A stretch of DNA of 64,000 nucleotides from Mycobacterium sp. KBS0706 (GTDB lineage: Bacteria > Pseudomonadota > Alphaproteobacteria > DSM-16000 > Inquilinaceae). The notes below the pieces were generated by a model. The model was not told where the DNA came from. It saw only the letters and a program-made list of their open reading frames with translations, and did no database searches. The stretch is taken from the NCBI RefSeq assembly GCF_005938675.2, contig NZ_VCCH02000028.1, forward strand, positions 24,932-88,931, read 5' to 3'. This document shows positions 51,407 to 60,698 of the stretch, one piece after another. Both the position numbers and the translations under genes were made by a program. How positions within the stretch are numbered: the stretch's first letter is position 1; every line of letters begins with the position of its first letter.

Positions 51407-52648
51407 ATGCGATTCACGTTTCTGCATGCGGCCGATCTGCACCTCGGCAGCCCACTGACGGGCCTCGGCCTCAAGGATCCGGAGGTCGCCCGGCGCTTCG
51501 CCTCGGCGAGCCGCGAGGCCTTCTCCGATCTCGTGACCCGGGCGATTGAGGTGGAGGTCGCCTTCGTCGTCGTCGCCGGCGACGTCTATGACGGCGAGTG
51601 GCGCGATACGTCGATCGGCCTGTTCTTTAACCGCGAGGTAGCGCGGCTCGACCGGGCCGGCATTCCGCTGTTCCTGCTGAAGGGCAACCACGACGCCGAG
51701 AGCGTCGTGACCAAGACCATCTCGCTGCCCGATTGCGTCTCGGAGTTCCCGACCGGCCGGGCCGGGACGTTCCGGATCGAGAATCTGAAGGTCGCTCTGC
51801 ATGGCCGCGGCTTCCCCGACCGCACCGTTCCCGAGAACTACGCCCTGGGCTACCCCGACCCGCTGCCCGGCTGGGTCAATATCGGCGTGCTGCACACCTC
51901 CTGCGACGGCCGGCCGGGCCATGCGGTCTACGCCCCCTGCACCGTCCAGGACCTGGCCTCGCGCGGCTACCAGTACTGGGCGCTGGGTCACGTCCACGAA
52001 TATGAGGAGCTGTCGCGCGATCCCTGGATCGTCTACCCGGGCAATCTGCAGGGCCGCAGCGTCCGGGAATGCGGCCCGAAAGGCGCCGTCCTGGTCGACG
52101 TCGCCGACGGCCACATCGCCGGGACCAGGCGCTTGGCCCTCGACCGGGCCCGCTGGGCCGTCGCCGCCATCGATTTGACCGGCGTCGAGGATGAGGCCGG
52201 CGCCCTGCGGCGGATCGAGGAGGCCATCGCGCCGGAGGCCGCGGCGGCCGAGGGGCGGCTGCTGGCCCTGCGCGTCCGTCTGACCGGCAGCACGCCGCTG
52301 CATCGCCGGCTGACGGCCGATCCGGACCGGATGGCCGACGAGGTCCAGGCCGCCGCCAACCGGATCCACGAGGATATCTGGCTCGAACGCCTGCGGATCG
52401 AGACGGTGGATACCCACCCCGCGGCCGACGACGCCCTGGCCGCGCTCGATCTCTCCGCTCTCCTCGGGGACCTGGAGCAGGATCCGCAGTTCCAGGCGCG
52501 GGCGGCCGAGCTGGTCGCCACCATCACGGGCAAGCTGCCGGGCGGGATCGCGGGCGACGGGCCACCCCTCGCCTCGGATCTGGGCGCGCTTCTGAACGAG
52601 GCGCGGGCGATGCTGGTCGCCCGGGCGGCAGCCGGCGCGGCGCGCTGA
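51407..52648 (+). CDS. SbcD/Mre11-like nuclease (YhaO type)
   Basis: Read from ATG 51407, the product is 413 residues. The calcineurin-like phosphoesterase motifs are in order: 'HAADLHLGSP', 'VVAGDVYDGE', 'LKGNHDAES', 'IGVLHTSCDG' and 'WALGHVHEYEEL'. It should be a Mn-dependent exonuclease/endonuclease partner of the downstream SMC-like ATPase. The gene starts 20 bases after the restriction-modification stop and ends 3 bases before the partner gene. The codons are GC-rich, unlike the upstream gene. Confidence 0.9.
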   Translation: MRFTFLHAADLHLGSPLTGLGLKDPEVARRFASASREAFSDLVTRAIEVEVAFVVVAGDVYDGEWRDTSIGLFFNREVARLDRAGIPLFLLKGNHDAESVVTKTISLPDCVSEFPTGRAGTFRIENLKVALHGRGFPDRTVPENYALGYPDPLPGWVNIGVLHTSCDGRPGHAVYAPCTVQDLASRGYQYWALGHVHEYEELSRDPWIVYPGNLQGRSVRECGPKGAVLVDVADGHIAGTRRLALDRARWAVAAIDLTGVEDEAGALRRIEEAIAPEAAAAEGRLLALRVRLTGSTPLHRRLTADPDRMADEVQAAANRIHEDIWLERLRIETVDTHPAADDALAALDLSALLGDLEQDPQFQARAAELVATITGKLPGGIAGDGPPLASDLGALLNEARAMLVARAAAGAAR

Positions 52649-52651
52649 CCG

Positions 52652-54271
52652 ATGCGACTGCTGCGACTGGACCTCGACCGGTACGGGCCCTTCACCAGGC
52701 GGACGCTGAGCTTCCCGCCGGGGGCGAGGCTGCACGTCGTCCATGGCCCGAACGAGGCGGGCAAGAGCTGCGCCCTGGCCGCCATCACCGACCTGCTGTT
52801 CGGCATCGAGCGGCAGACCCGCTACGATTTCCTGCACGAGGGCAAGGAGCTGCGGATCGGCGCCGAGATAATCGGCCGGGATGGCGGCCGTCTCACCTTC
52901 CGCCGGCGCAAGGGCAACAAGAACACGCTGCTGGGGCCTGACGACAGCCCGCTCGCGGACGACGCCCTGCTGCCCTATCTTGGCGGCCTGACGCGCGACG
53001 TGTTCTGCCGCGCCTTCGGGCTCAACGCGGAAACCCTGCGCCGTGGTGCCGAGGACATGTTGCGCAGCGACGGCGAGGCCGGCGCCAGCCTGTTCGCCGC
53101 CGCCTCCGGCCTGCGGGGCTTGAGCGACCTGCGGCGGAGCCTGGAGGACGAGGCGAACACCATCTTCGCCCCCCGCGCGTCGAAGGACCGCCGCTTCTAC
53201 CAGGCGCTCGATCGCTTCGAAGACGCGCGCAAGGCAATCCGCGAACGCGAGCTGAGGGCCGGCGACTGGAAGGCGCTCAACGAGTCGATCGGCAGCCTCG
53301 CCACCCGTCTCGGCGACATCAGGGCGCAGCGGAACGGGATCGCCGCGGCGCGATCGCAGCTGGCGCGGCTGAAACGCGTCGGCCCGCTGATGCGGCTGCT
53401 CGACGAGCATCTCGTCCGGCTCGACGCCTTCGCCGACCTGCCGCAGCTTGCTCGAGGCACTGCCGAAGCGCTGCGCGACAGCCTCGACGCCGTCACCCAG
53501 GCCGCGGAGGGGCTGCGGCGGGCGGAGGCGGACCTGGCCACGGCGCAGCAGGACCTCGACGGCATCGTCGTGGACGAGGCCCTGACCGTTGCGGCCGACC
53601 AGGTGGTGCAGATCTTCGGCGAGAGCGGCGGCCATGCCGCAAGCCGGCGCGACCTGCCCCGCATCCAGGCGGAGCTCGACGATCTGGAGCGGACCCTGGC
53701 CATGCTGGCCGGCCGTCTCGGCCAGGAGCCCGGCGCGATCCAGACAGTCCAGCCGAGCGACGCGGCGCAGGCGCAGCTGCAGCGCCTGATTGCCGACGGC
53801 CGGAGCTTGGCGGAGACACGCCGCGGGCAACGGGCCGCGATCGAGCGCGAGACGGCCACCCTCGCCGAGCTCCAGCGTCAACAGGCCGAACAGGGGGGCC
53901 TCAGCGACCCGCGGCCGCTGCAGCAGCGGCTTGCCGCGATCGAACCGGTCCTGCAGCAGCTCGACCGCCGGGCCGAGCTCGACCGGGAGATCCGGACCGA
54001 GCGCCGGAGCCTGGCGGAGGCGGGCGGCCCGGCTGCTGCCGCCGATCACGGATCTCGATGCTGTCGCGTCCGCGCCTCGCCCGGGGGCGGAGGCGATCGG
54101 ACGGCATCGCGTCATCCAGGACGACCTGGCCGCGCAGGAACGGCGCGAGCGGGATCAGATCGCCGCTACGGCAACGACGATCACCGCCATCGAGGCGAAG
54201 CTCGAGGCCCTTGCAACGAGCCGGCCGGTGCCGTCGGTGGAGCGCATCGCAGCCCTTCGGCGGGAGCGTGA
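52652..54271 (+). CDS. SbcC/YhaN-like ATPase, N-terminal part of a frameshifted gene
   Basis: The frame encodes the N-terminal part of an SMC-like ATPase. Walker A is 'GPNEAGKSC' (residues 32-40), followed by 'LLFGIERQTRYDFLHEGKEL', 'FCRAFGLNAETLRRG' and long coiled-coil arms. Around base 54025 the protein sense moves to the +1 frame; the last 75 residues of this frame (after 'SLAEAGGP') are out of frame. The gene continues at 54030. Together the two parts give about 1158 codons, the normal size of this family. Confidence 0.85.
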   Translation: MRLLRLDLDRYGPFTRRTLSFPPGARLHVVHGPNEAGKSCALAAITDLLFGIERQTRYDFLHEGKELRIGAEIIGRDGGRLTFRRRKGNKNTLLGPDDSPLADDALLPYLGGLTRDVFCRAFGLNAETLRRGAEDMLRSDGEAGASLFAAASGLRGLSDLRRSLEDEANTIFAPRASKDRRFYQALDRFEDARKAIRERELRAGDWKALNESIGSLATRLGDIRAQRNGIAAARSQLARLKRVGPLMRLLDEHLVRLDAFADLPQLARGTAEALRDSLDAVTQAAEGLRRAEADLATAQQDLDGIVVDEALTVAADQVVQIFGESGGHAASRRDLPRIQAELDDLERTLAMLAGRLGQEPGAIQTVQPSDAAQAQLQRLIADGRSLAETRRGQRAAIERETATLAELQRQQAEQGGLSDPRPLQQRLAAIEPVLQQLDRRAELDREIRTERRSLAEAGGPAAAADHGSRCCRVRASPGGGGDRTASRHPGRPGRAGTARAGSDRRYGNDDHRHRGEARGPCNEPAGAVGGAHRSPSAGA

Positions 54272-56126
54272 TCAGCTGTGGGAGCGATTGCGCGGAGCCC
54301 TGTTCGGAGAGCCCGGCGCTCCGCAGGGCGGCACGCTCGCGGGCATGGTCGCCCGCTTCGAGCGCCTGGCAGCCGAGGCCGACCAGTTGTCGGATGAGGC
54401 ACGGGCCGATGCGGCCCGCGTGGGCGAGCATGCGGTCGAGACCCGGAATCTGGTCCAGGCCCGGCAGCAAGCCGCGGCGGCGCAAGACCGCCTGGCCGCC
54501 GTGGAGACGCGCCGGCGCGAGGCGGCAGAGGAATGGCGGGGCCTGTGGATCGGCCTCGCGGTCACGCCCGGCACGCCGGCCGAGATGACCGCGTGGGTGG
54601 CGGCGGTGGAGACCTTGCTGCAGCGCCGCGACGCCGTCGAGGCACAGCAGGACAGGGTGGCCGTGATCGATCGGATGGTGGACGACGTGTTGCCCACCCT
54701 GCAGGCGATTGCCGCGGCGTCCGGCCTGTCTGCTCTCGACCCGCTGGAGCCGAGCTTGGTCGCGGCCCGGCTGCGCCAGCATCTCGAGGCGCTGGCGAAT
54801 GGCTGGGACAAGGCGCGGGGCCTGGCGACGCGGATCGAGGACGGCCGGCACCGCATCGAAGAGCTTCGCGCCGCGGAGATCGAGACGGCGGCCGGACTCG
54901 AGGCCTGGACCGCCCTCTGGGCCGAGTCCGCACCGAGCATCGGCCAGGCCTCGTCCGCCTCGATCGACGGGGCGGAGGCGGCGCTGGCGGTCTGGCGCGA
55001 AGTGCCCGCAACCCTCCGGGAGCTCGACAATCGCGCCCGGCGCGTGGCCGGCCTGCGCCGCGATATCGCGGATTTCGAGCGGCGCGCCGGCGACCTGATC
55101 GCCCGCCTGGCGCCCGATCTCGCGCCCCTGCCGGCGGATGCCGCGGTTACCGTCCTGCACGAGCGCGTCACGGCGGCGAGAGGCGCGGCCAGCCGGCGTG
55201 CTGCCGCGATCGAGCATCTGGACCGGGCGGATCGCGCCTGCGCCGATGCCCGGCGCGCCCTGGCCGAGGCGGAGCAGAGCCGCGACGAGCTCGCCTCCGA
55301 CCTGCCGCCGGGCCTCGACCTCGGCATTGTGCTTGCCCGCTGGACGGAGCGGGACAGCCTGGTCACCGCGATCGCCGAGCAGCGGACGCAGCTTGTCCTG
55401 CAATCGGATGGGCTGGACGAAGCCTCGCTGCGGGCCGCCCTGGCCGAGTTCGATGCCGATACGGCCGAGGCGCGTCTGCAGGACTTCGCCCAGGCGGATG
55501 AGGCCCTGGACCATGCCGCCCAGGAGACCTTCGCCGAGCAGGATCGGGCGCTGCGTCGCCGTGCCGAGCTGGAGCTGGGTGTCGGCGCCGAGGTCGCGGC
55601 GCAGCAGCGGCGGAATGCGGAAGCCGAATTGGTCGAGGCGGCCCGCAATTGGGCGGTGCGCAAGATCGGAGCGCTGATGATCGGCGCCGCCGTCGAGCGC
55701 CACAGGGCCGGCCAGGAGGATCCGCTCCTGGCCCGGGCCGGAGCGCTGTTCGCGATGCTGACCGGCAGCGCCTATGATGGCGTGGTCCAGGACTACGATG
55801 ACGGTGACACGCCGCGCCTGGTCGGACGCCGGCCCGATGGCCGGACCATCTCGATCCAGGACATGAGCGAGGGCACCCGGGACCAGCTGTACCTGGGGCT
55901 GCGCCTGGCCTATCTCGATGCCTACGCCAATCGGGCGGAGCCGGCACCGTTCGTCGTCGACGACATCTTCGCCAGCTTCGACGAGGCGCGGACGGCACAT
56001 GGCCTGAAGGCATTGGCGGCGATTTCCGACAGGGTGCAGATGGTGGTGTTCACGCATCACCAGCACGTGGTGGATGCGGCCGCCCGGACGCTTGGAGACG
56101 AGCTGGCGGTGCTTTCACTCGGCTGA
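54030..56126 (+). CDS. SbcC/YhaN-like ATPase, C-terminal part of a frameshifted gene
   Basis: This frame continues the protein from 'LLPPITDLDAVASAPRPGAE' through the second coiled-coil arm to the C-terminal ATPase lobe: signature 'DMSEGTRDQLYLGLRLAYLD' and Walker B 'FVVDDIFASFDEAR'. A single extra base near 54020-54030, in a G/C-rich run, would account for the shift. It has no credible start of its own, so it is either a true frameshift mutation, a sequencing error, or a recoded gene. Confidence 0.85.
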   Translation, partial: RLLPPITDLDAVASAPRPGAEAIGRHRVIQDDLAAQERRERDQIAATATTITAIEAKLEALATSRPVPSVERIAALRRERDQLWERLRGALFGEPGAPQGGTLAGMVARFERLAAEADQLSDEARADAARVGEHAVETRNLVQARQQAAAAQDRLAAVETRRREAAEEWRGLWIGLAVTPGTPAEMTAWVAAVETLLQRRDAVEAQQDRVAVIDRMVDDVLPTLQAIAAASGLSALDPLEPSLVAARLRQHLEALANGWDKARGLATRIEDGRHRIEELRAAEIETAAGLEAWTALWAESAPSIGQASSASIDGAEAALAVWREVPATLRELDNRARRVAGLRRDIADFERRAGDLIARLAPDLAPLPADAAVTVLHERVTAARGAASRRAAAIEHLDRADRACADARRALAEAEQSRDELASDLPPGLDLGIVLARWTERDSLVTAIAEQRTQLVLQSDGLDEASLRAALAEFDADTAEARLQDFAQADEALDHAAQETFAEQDRALRRRAELELGVGAEVAAQQRRNAEAELVEAARNWAVRKIGALMIGAAVERHRAGQEDPLLARAGALFAMLTGSAYDGVVQDYDDGDTPRLVGRRPDGRTISIQDMSEGTRDQLYLGLRLAYLDAYANRAEPAPFVVDDIFASFDEARTAHGLKALAAISDRVQMVVFTHHQHVVDAAARTLGDELAVLSLG

Positions 56127-56414
56127 TCGCCGGCAATCGATTATCGTCCAATCCCGCGCCTTAAGAATGTCGAGCTCCCCATCTGCGAAGGCATCCCACC
56201 GCATCGCCAGGCACAAGAGATGGGTCGGCCGCGTCATCGCGACATAGTGCAGCTTCAAACGCCCGAGCATGCGAGCGCCCTCGACGACCGGCTTGCCCTT
56301 CCTGTTGACCGTCGAGCCCCCCGTCTTCTGGCCGAGCAGCCAAGGTTTCAGCTCGCTCAGATGATGGTCATAATAATAGCTATCGAGCACCAGTGTCGCC
56401 GTGTGCGTCTCGGG
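56115..56414 (-). pseudogene. UvrD-like helicase C-terminal remnant (Gabija GajB-like)
   Basis: The minus frame reads 'ETHTATLVLDSYYYDHHLSE' and 'LKLHYVAMTRPTHLLCLAMR', the C-terminal motifs V-VI of a UvrD-type helicase, and ends in a stop at 56115. It has no N-terminal part, and the homology begins abruptly near 56414. The 'MTRPTHLLCLAM' version is that of helicases paired with OLD-family nucleases, as in Gabija GajB. It overlaps the SbcC stop by 12 bases. Confidence 0.65.
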
Positions 56415-56736
56415 ATGACGACATAGAACGGGCAGAAAACCACGCTAAGAGGACAAACCGGGAACGGCTCTGCGCTCGCACGTTCAGAACTGCGTCAGAT
56501 CTTAGCAATACCCGCCCCGGTGCCGGAACTCACGCCGGAGCCGGTTTCAGAAAACACATCGATCACCTCATAGCCGGACTGCTCGACGACGCGAATAGCT
56601 CATACTCCTCCCGGTCACAGGACCGCTCCGCCATCAGGACCCGCCAAAAAGTTGCGGCTCGCTGTCCCTTGTCGCGACCACCCGATTGACGGCCCCGGCC
56701 AAAACCGGTGATCGTAGGCGATCCTGGGGAGCTGAT

Positions 56737-57585
56737 ATGAACACAACCCATAGACTCGACCTTATAACCAACAGTATTTCCTATTTTCGAGAGGCAGTAA
56801 AGTACGCGCAACAAGAGGCGCCCGATACGAATCATTGGAAGTTCGCCATTATCCACGTGGTCCAAGCAATGGAACTCGCCTTCAAAGAATACTTGAGGCG
56901 TATCCATCCGGCCTTTGTGTTTGAATCCATCGACAAACCGGACAAAGCACTCAGCCTGAGAGGGGCCCTGGCGCGCATTCGCAGCCCAGCGATTGGGAAG
57001 GTCGCAATATCGGAAAAGGAAAAAGGCAAAATTGAGAAGGCATTGGATCTTAGGAACGCTTTGACCCATTACGAGTTTGACCATGAGCGTGAACACACAG
57101 AGCTCAAGTTTGCCGAGATATTCGCGTTTATGATATTTTTCTACAAGACACATCTGAAGATAGAGGCGGCACAGTTCATTGAGGAGGAGCAGTATCAAAG
57201 GATCTTCAAGCTCGTAAAGGCTCGTACGGAGCTTTTGGCAAATGCCAAAGGGTACCTATCCCTTGCTGACGTGGGAGAGGTATGGATGTGTAGAGATTGC
57301 TTCGAGGATACATTCGTTGTCTCCGAAGCGCAATGCTGCTTCTGTCACTACAGAGAAGAAGTTGCTGAGTGTGAGTTCTGTGGTGAAAATACATTGGCTT
57401 CGGATGTGATCGAAACGGGAGATCTTTTTGACTGGGATTATGACGAAGGCAGGTCGATTTTGCTGAACGATTATGGCCTTCCACACTCTGCTTGCCGAGA
57501 ATGCATCTCCGCCGTGAGGCAGAAGGTCGAAGACCTGCGTCGAGCGAAGCTTTACGAGGATCTATCCAGGGAACTCTTAACATGA
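56737..57585 (+). CDS. HEPN-motif protein with C-terminal zinc ribbon, putative RNase effector
   Basis: Read from ATG 56737 behind GGGGAG, the product is 282 residues. Its codons are AT-richer than the neighbours, a sign of transfer. The N-terminal helical domain ends in 'RNALTH' (Arg106-His111), the R-x4-H motif of HEPN ribonucleases, in a typical helix 'KIEKALDLRNALTHYEF'. After a helical linker, 'CRDC' (185, 188), 'CCFCH' (200-204), 'CEFCG' (212, 215) and 'CREC' (253, 256) make a zinc-binding C-terminal part. HEPN proteins often cut RNA as toxins or defence effectors. No antitoxin is adjacent. Confidence 0.6.
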   Translation: MNTTHRLDLITNSISYFREAVKYAQQEAPDTNHWKFAIIHVVQAMELAFKEYLRRIHPAFVFESIDKPDKALSLRGALARIRSPAIGKVAISEKEKGKIEKALDLRNALTHYEFDHEREHTELKFAEIFAFMIFFYKTHLKIEAAQFIEEEQYQRIFKLVKARTELLANAKGYLSLADVGEVWMCRDCFEDTFVVSEAQCCFCHYREEVAECEFCGENTLASDVIETGDLFDWDYDEGRSILLNDYGLPHSACRECISAVRQKVEDLRRAKLYEDLSRELLT

Positions 57586-57672
57586 GCCGTACTGAGCTCG
57601 CGGTGGTATGCGGTCGCTTCGCATGATCCCCGGCAGCGCGCCGGAGGACGAGGCGCGGCACCCCAATCTTAG

Positions 57673-59529
57673 CTACGCTGACCCATCCATCCGGGACGCA
57701 ATGACTCCGATCTCATCCGAGGTGAGTCGATTTGCCGCCCAACCCTCCGCGAACCGAACACTCGCCGACCTCGGGAGTTTGGATTCGGGTAGATCGCGAA
57801 TTTTGACTTTCGCCGGCAGCGACGCGCCCTCGCCAACGAAAAGGGCCTCCTGCTGAGCAAGGGTGGGCAAGGCCCGCGTCATGCCCGACAAACCGTCGGG
57901 CAGGAACTTTGCAACGTGCGACTGGTCGGCAGCGTTTGTCAGGCGTAGGACAAGCCAGGTGCCACATTGAGAAATCACAGTGCTCTCAACATCGGCGGGG
58001 CGCTGGCTTACTAGCATGAGGCCGACGCCATATTTTCGTCCCTCGCGGGCGATCCGCCGCACGGCCGATTGCGCTGCGGCATACTCTGCTTCGCCCTTAT
58101 CAGGCACGTACCTGTGCGCCTCCTCACACACCAGAAGAATGGGATCGCGCTGGCGTTCACCGTGCGTCTGATAGAGCTTGTACTGAAACAGCAAACGAGC
58201 AATGACGGCGGCCAACGGGCCGGCCACTTCGTTTGGCAGACCAGAAATGTCAATAATTCGTAGGTCCCGATTGTCGCCAGGCGCACCCGGTGCATCGCCG
58301 ACAAATTGTGCAATCAGGCCGCCAAGTGGCGTATCGGAAGAATCCCAATCATTCATGAGAAAGCGGATGCGGGGGTCCCGACGGAGGACGGCCACTTTGT
58401 CCAAAATCGACTTGAATCCCTTGGCGAAGTCCGACTCCGTTACGCGCTCCATTTTCCCGCCTTTTGGACGGGCGGCTTGGACGAAGGCAATATGGTTGGT
58501 AAACTCCGCTAGCGAAAAGGGACGAGGCTTATCTCGATCGAACTCCGCAAGCTTTGATGCTTCGACCCCAGCTTTGGGCCTCGGCTCATCATGTGCCGAA
58601 CCGTCCGTTGGAGCACTCCAATCATAAGAGGACGGTGCTGGATCAACCAAGCCGACACTCACCATTCTGGCGTGAGTTAGCGCCTTGTAGACGATATTGT
58701 GCTGCGACGTTGCCTCAAACTCTGTCTTTCCGCTGACAAGCAGGCGAAACTCTTCGGCGGACATGAGCCAATACGGCAGCTTGATCGGCGTCCCCCCGGT
58801 TTCGTCCGTTCCGATCGGGTCGTATGCACGGTAAACGACTGCGCGCGTGCCGAAAGCACGTCCGTACTCTCCGTGGGGATCAATGATAACGATCCTGGGT
58901 CGGCACACCGCACCCACAGTGGGATGGTGATCAAGAACGCTGTGTAGTATCGCCGCAACCGCACCGGATTTTCCGGAACCCGTTGAACCAAGGACCGCAC
59001 AATGGAGGCTGAACATCTTGTCGATATTGGCTCGGCATTGCGCGGAATCGGCGCCGACATAGGTCGCAAACGGTACCAGGGGATCGGCCCCGTCTTTCCT
59101 TTGGCCCTCGGCGGACTTGTATAATAGTCCCGCCTCGTCGCGCGTGAGCAGATACACGCTCTGGCGCGGCAATGGATAGGTCGAGACCCCACGAGTGAAC
59201 GAGAGTTGATTTTCGCTCGAATTCCAGACGCCCTCGGCGAACAGCTCGATTTCCATGACCCGCTGATCGGCGTCGGCCGGGATAGGCGTCGCCATCTCAA
59301 TAAGCTCCTCCGATCGCATCCGCAAAAGCGTCACGAATCCGAAGACGAGACGACGGCCGAAATGAACCTTCACAACGCTACCAATCTGCCCGATTGGGTA
59401 TACACGCCCTCCGTAGCTTCGGGTGAGCTCAGATACGTCACCAGACAGCTCGACTTTGACGGTCGATCCCGAGACTTCAACAATGGTTCCCACCTTGAGG
59501 TCTGCGGCGGATTCAAATGGTGTGGTCAC
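57673..59529 (-). CDS. herA: HerA-type ATPase of a SIR2-HerA defence pair
   Basis: The 618-residue protein has the HAS-barrel N-terminus ('TIVEVSGSTVKVELSGDVSE', 'IGQIGSVVKVHFG'), Walker A 'GSTGSGKS' (181-188), 'RIVIIDPHGEYG', Walker B 'ILLVCEEAHRYVP', the arginine-finger region 'AVRRIAREGRKYGVGLMLVS' and 'ALFVGEGASLPAKVKIRDLP'. HerA forms a hexameric DNA translocase. Its ATG overlaps the stop of the SIR2 gene by 4 bases. SIR2-HerA (Nezha) complexes sense phage and degrade NAD or DNA. Confidence 0.9.
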   Translation of the reverse strand: MTTPFESAADLKVGTIVEVSGSTVKVELSGDVSELTRSYGGRVYPIGQIGSVVKVHFGRRLVFGFVTLLRMRSEELIEMATPIPADADQRVMEIELFAEGVWNSSENQLSFTRGVSTYPLPRQSVYLLTRDEAGLLYKSAEGQRKDGADPLVPFATYVGADSAQCRANIDKMFSLHCAVLGSTGSGKSGAVAAILHSVLDHHPTVGAVCRPRIVIIDPHGEYGRAFGTRAVVYRAYDPIGTDETGGTPIKLPYWLMSAEEFRLLVSGKTEFEATSQHNIVYKALTHARMVSVGLVDPAPSSYDWSAPTDGSAHDEPRPKAGVEASKLAEFDRDKPRPFSLAEFTNHIAFVQAARPKGGKMERVTESDFAKGFKSILDKVAVLRRDPRIRFLMNDWDSSDTPLGGLIAQFVGDAPGAPGDNRDLRIIDISGLPNEVAGPLAAVIARLLFQYKLYQTHGERQRDPILLVCEEAHRYVPDKGEAEYAAAQSAVRRIAREGRKYGVGLMLVSQRPADVESTVISQCGTWLVLRLTNAADQSHVAKFLPDGLSGMTRALPTLAQQEALFVGEGASLPAKVKIRDLPESKLPRSASVRFAEGWAANRLTSDEIGVIASRMDGSA

Positions 59530-60698
59530 AGGCTTCCCTCCGCGCCGTCGCGGAGGATTTTTGTCACCCCCTCAAACGTCCACCAGTTATGAGCCTTTCC
59601 GTCCCCAGGCGCATGAAATGGCCCCTGATTTCCGACATAGAGACCGGCCTCAGTCACAACATAAACCCTGGAGCCCCATTGGGACCCTTTCCAGCGTTCC
59701 AGGCAATCAGCCAGTCCTGTGCCTTGCTTTATGAAGGCAACCAAGGTCGTCCGGCTATCCGCGCTCGCCATACAGAGCTCGATTTCCTGATTGATATGGT
59801 CATCACCAAAACTGTAGCCGCACACTGCCAAAACATTGTCCTCACCGCCGGAAATCGCGCGGCGAAACAGGTCGAATTGCGCGGCAAACGGATCCCTTTG
59901 CGTTGCAGCGTATTTAGTCGCCTGTGGGTGGATAAGTATTCTCCCCCTGCGCGCAGGGTAAAAGTCTAGATCTCGGACCCGCCAGACCTTCCCTTCTACG
60001 CCAAGGTGCCAATCAATTGAGCCGTGGAGTTTTACGACGCACGCGCGGATTCCTGTCTTCGGCTCGTCTTGGCCGAAGCGATGCGACCGAAATGCGATTG
60101 CGCCGCCCGAGAAGCCATCCCAGTAGGGTATGTGCGCCAAGGCGATGGCGTCCTCAATGAGTGTATCATAGTTGGTCGTAAAGATGCGTACCGGGCGTCG
60201 TCGGTCTTGTAGCCCGGCCTGCGCCGTATTGAACAGCGCCGCCACGAAAGCACTATGCTCATCTATGCGGGTCAAAGCATTCGAAGGTGCGCCAATCTCC
60301 TCAGCTTTTCCGTTGGCAGCGGGAATGTAACCCCATCGGATCGTCGTTGCGATCCAGCCCAAAATCGCTTCATGGGCGTCAGTGATCTGTTTGTGAGTAT
60401 ATGTCACCGTGTCTATCTGCGCGGTGTTCGCGCGAGACCGTTCCGCCAGCGCCGCGTAGTCGCCCAAATGGCTCAAAAGATGCTCAATGTGCGAGCTATC
60501 CGGCAGCTCGGTCCGGACAGCCTTGATCAGGGGCTCGTGGGGGGAACCGACCGCCATTGCATTGATGCGGGACGTGAGCGCGTACATGAGTGGAATTCGT
60601 GCCCCATAGCTTACGCCCGCCCCAAGCAACCAGGCCAGGCAGGGCGATGCCAAATGCCGATCAAGCTGTTCGAGCCAGTCATTATCTTGATCAGTCAT
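59526..60698 (-). CDS. SIR2-family NADase of a SIR2-HerA defence pair
   Basis: The 390-residue protein carries the SIR2 motifs 'LLGAGVSYGARIP' (GAG at 26-28), 'TTNYDTLIE' (174-182), 'KLHGSIDW' with catalytic His225, and 'CGYSFGDDHIN' (293-303). These sites bind and hydrolyse NAD. It is upstream of herA with an ATGA overlap, the standard order of SIR2-HerA systems. A C-terminal region ending in 'GPFHAPGDGKAHNWWTFEG' has no known motif. Confidence 0.9.
   Translation of the reverse strand: MTDQDNDWLEQLDRHLASPCLAWLLGAGVSYGARIPLMYALTSRINAMAVGSPHEPLIKAVRTELPDSSHIEHLLSHLGDYAALAERSRANTAQIDTVTYTHKQITDAHEAILGWIATTIRWGYIPAANGKAEEIGAPSNALTRIDEHSAFVAALFNTAQAGLQDRRRPVRIFTTNYDTLIEDAIALAHIPYWDGFSGGAIAFRSHRFGQDEPKTGIRACVVKLHGSIDWHLGVEGKVWRVRDLDFYPARRGRILIHPQATKYAATQRDPFAAQFDLFRRAISGGEDNVLAVCGYSFGDDHINQEIELCMASADSRTTLVAFIKQGTGLADCLERWKGSQWGSRVYVVTEAGLYVGNQGPFHAPGDGKAHNWWTFEGVTKILRDGAEGSL

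Noticed and set aside
51311..54115. 934-codon open frame on the minus strand opposite sbcD and the start of sbcC
   Set aside because: It is a shadow of GC-rich coding on the plus strand; the plus strand has complete motifs and this frame is Arg/Gly/Pro/Ala-rich with no known domain.
53901..56066. 721-codon open frame on the minus strand opposite sbcC
   Set aside because: Antisense shadow of the coiled-coil gene, with low-complexity composition and no motif.
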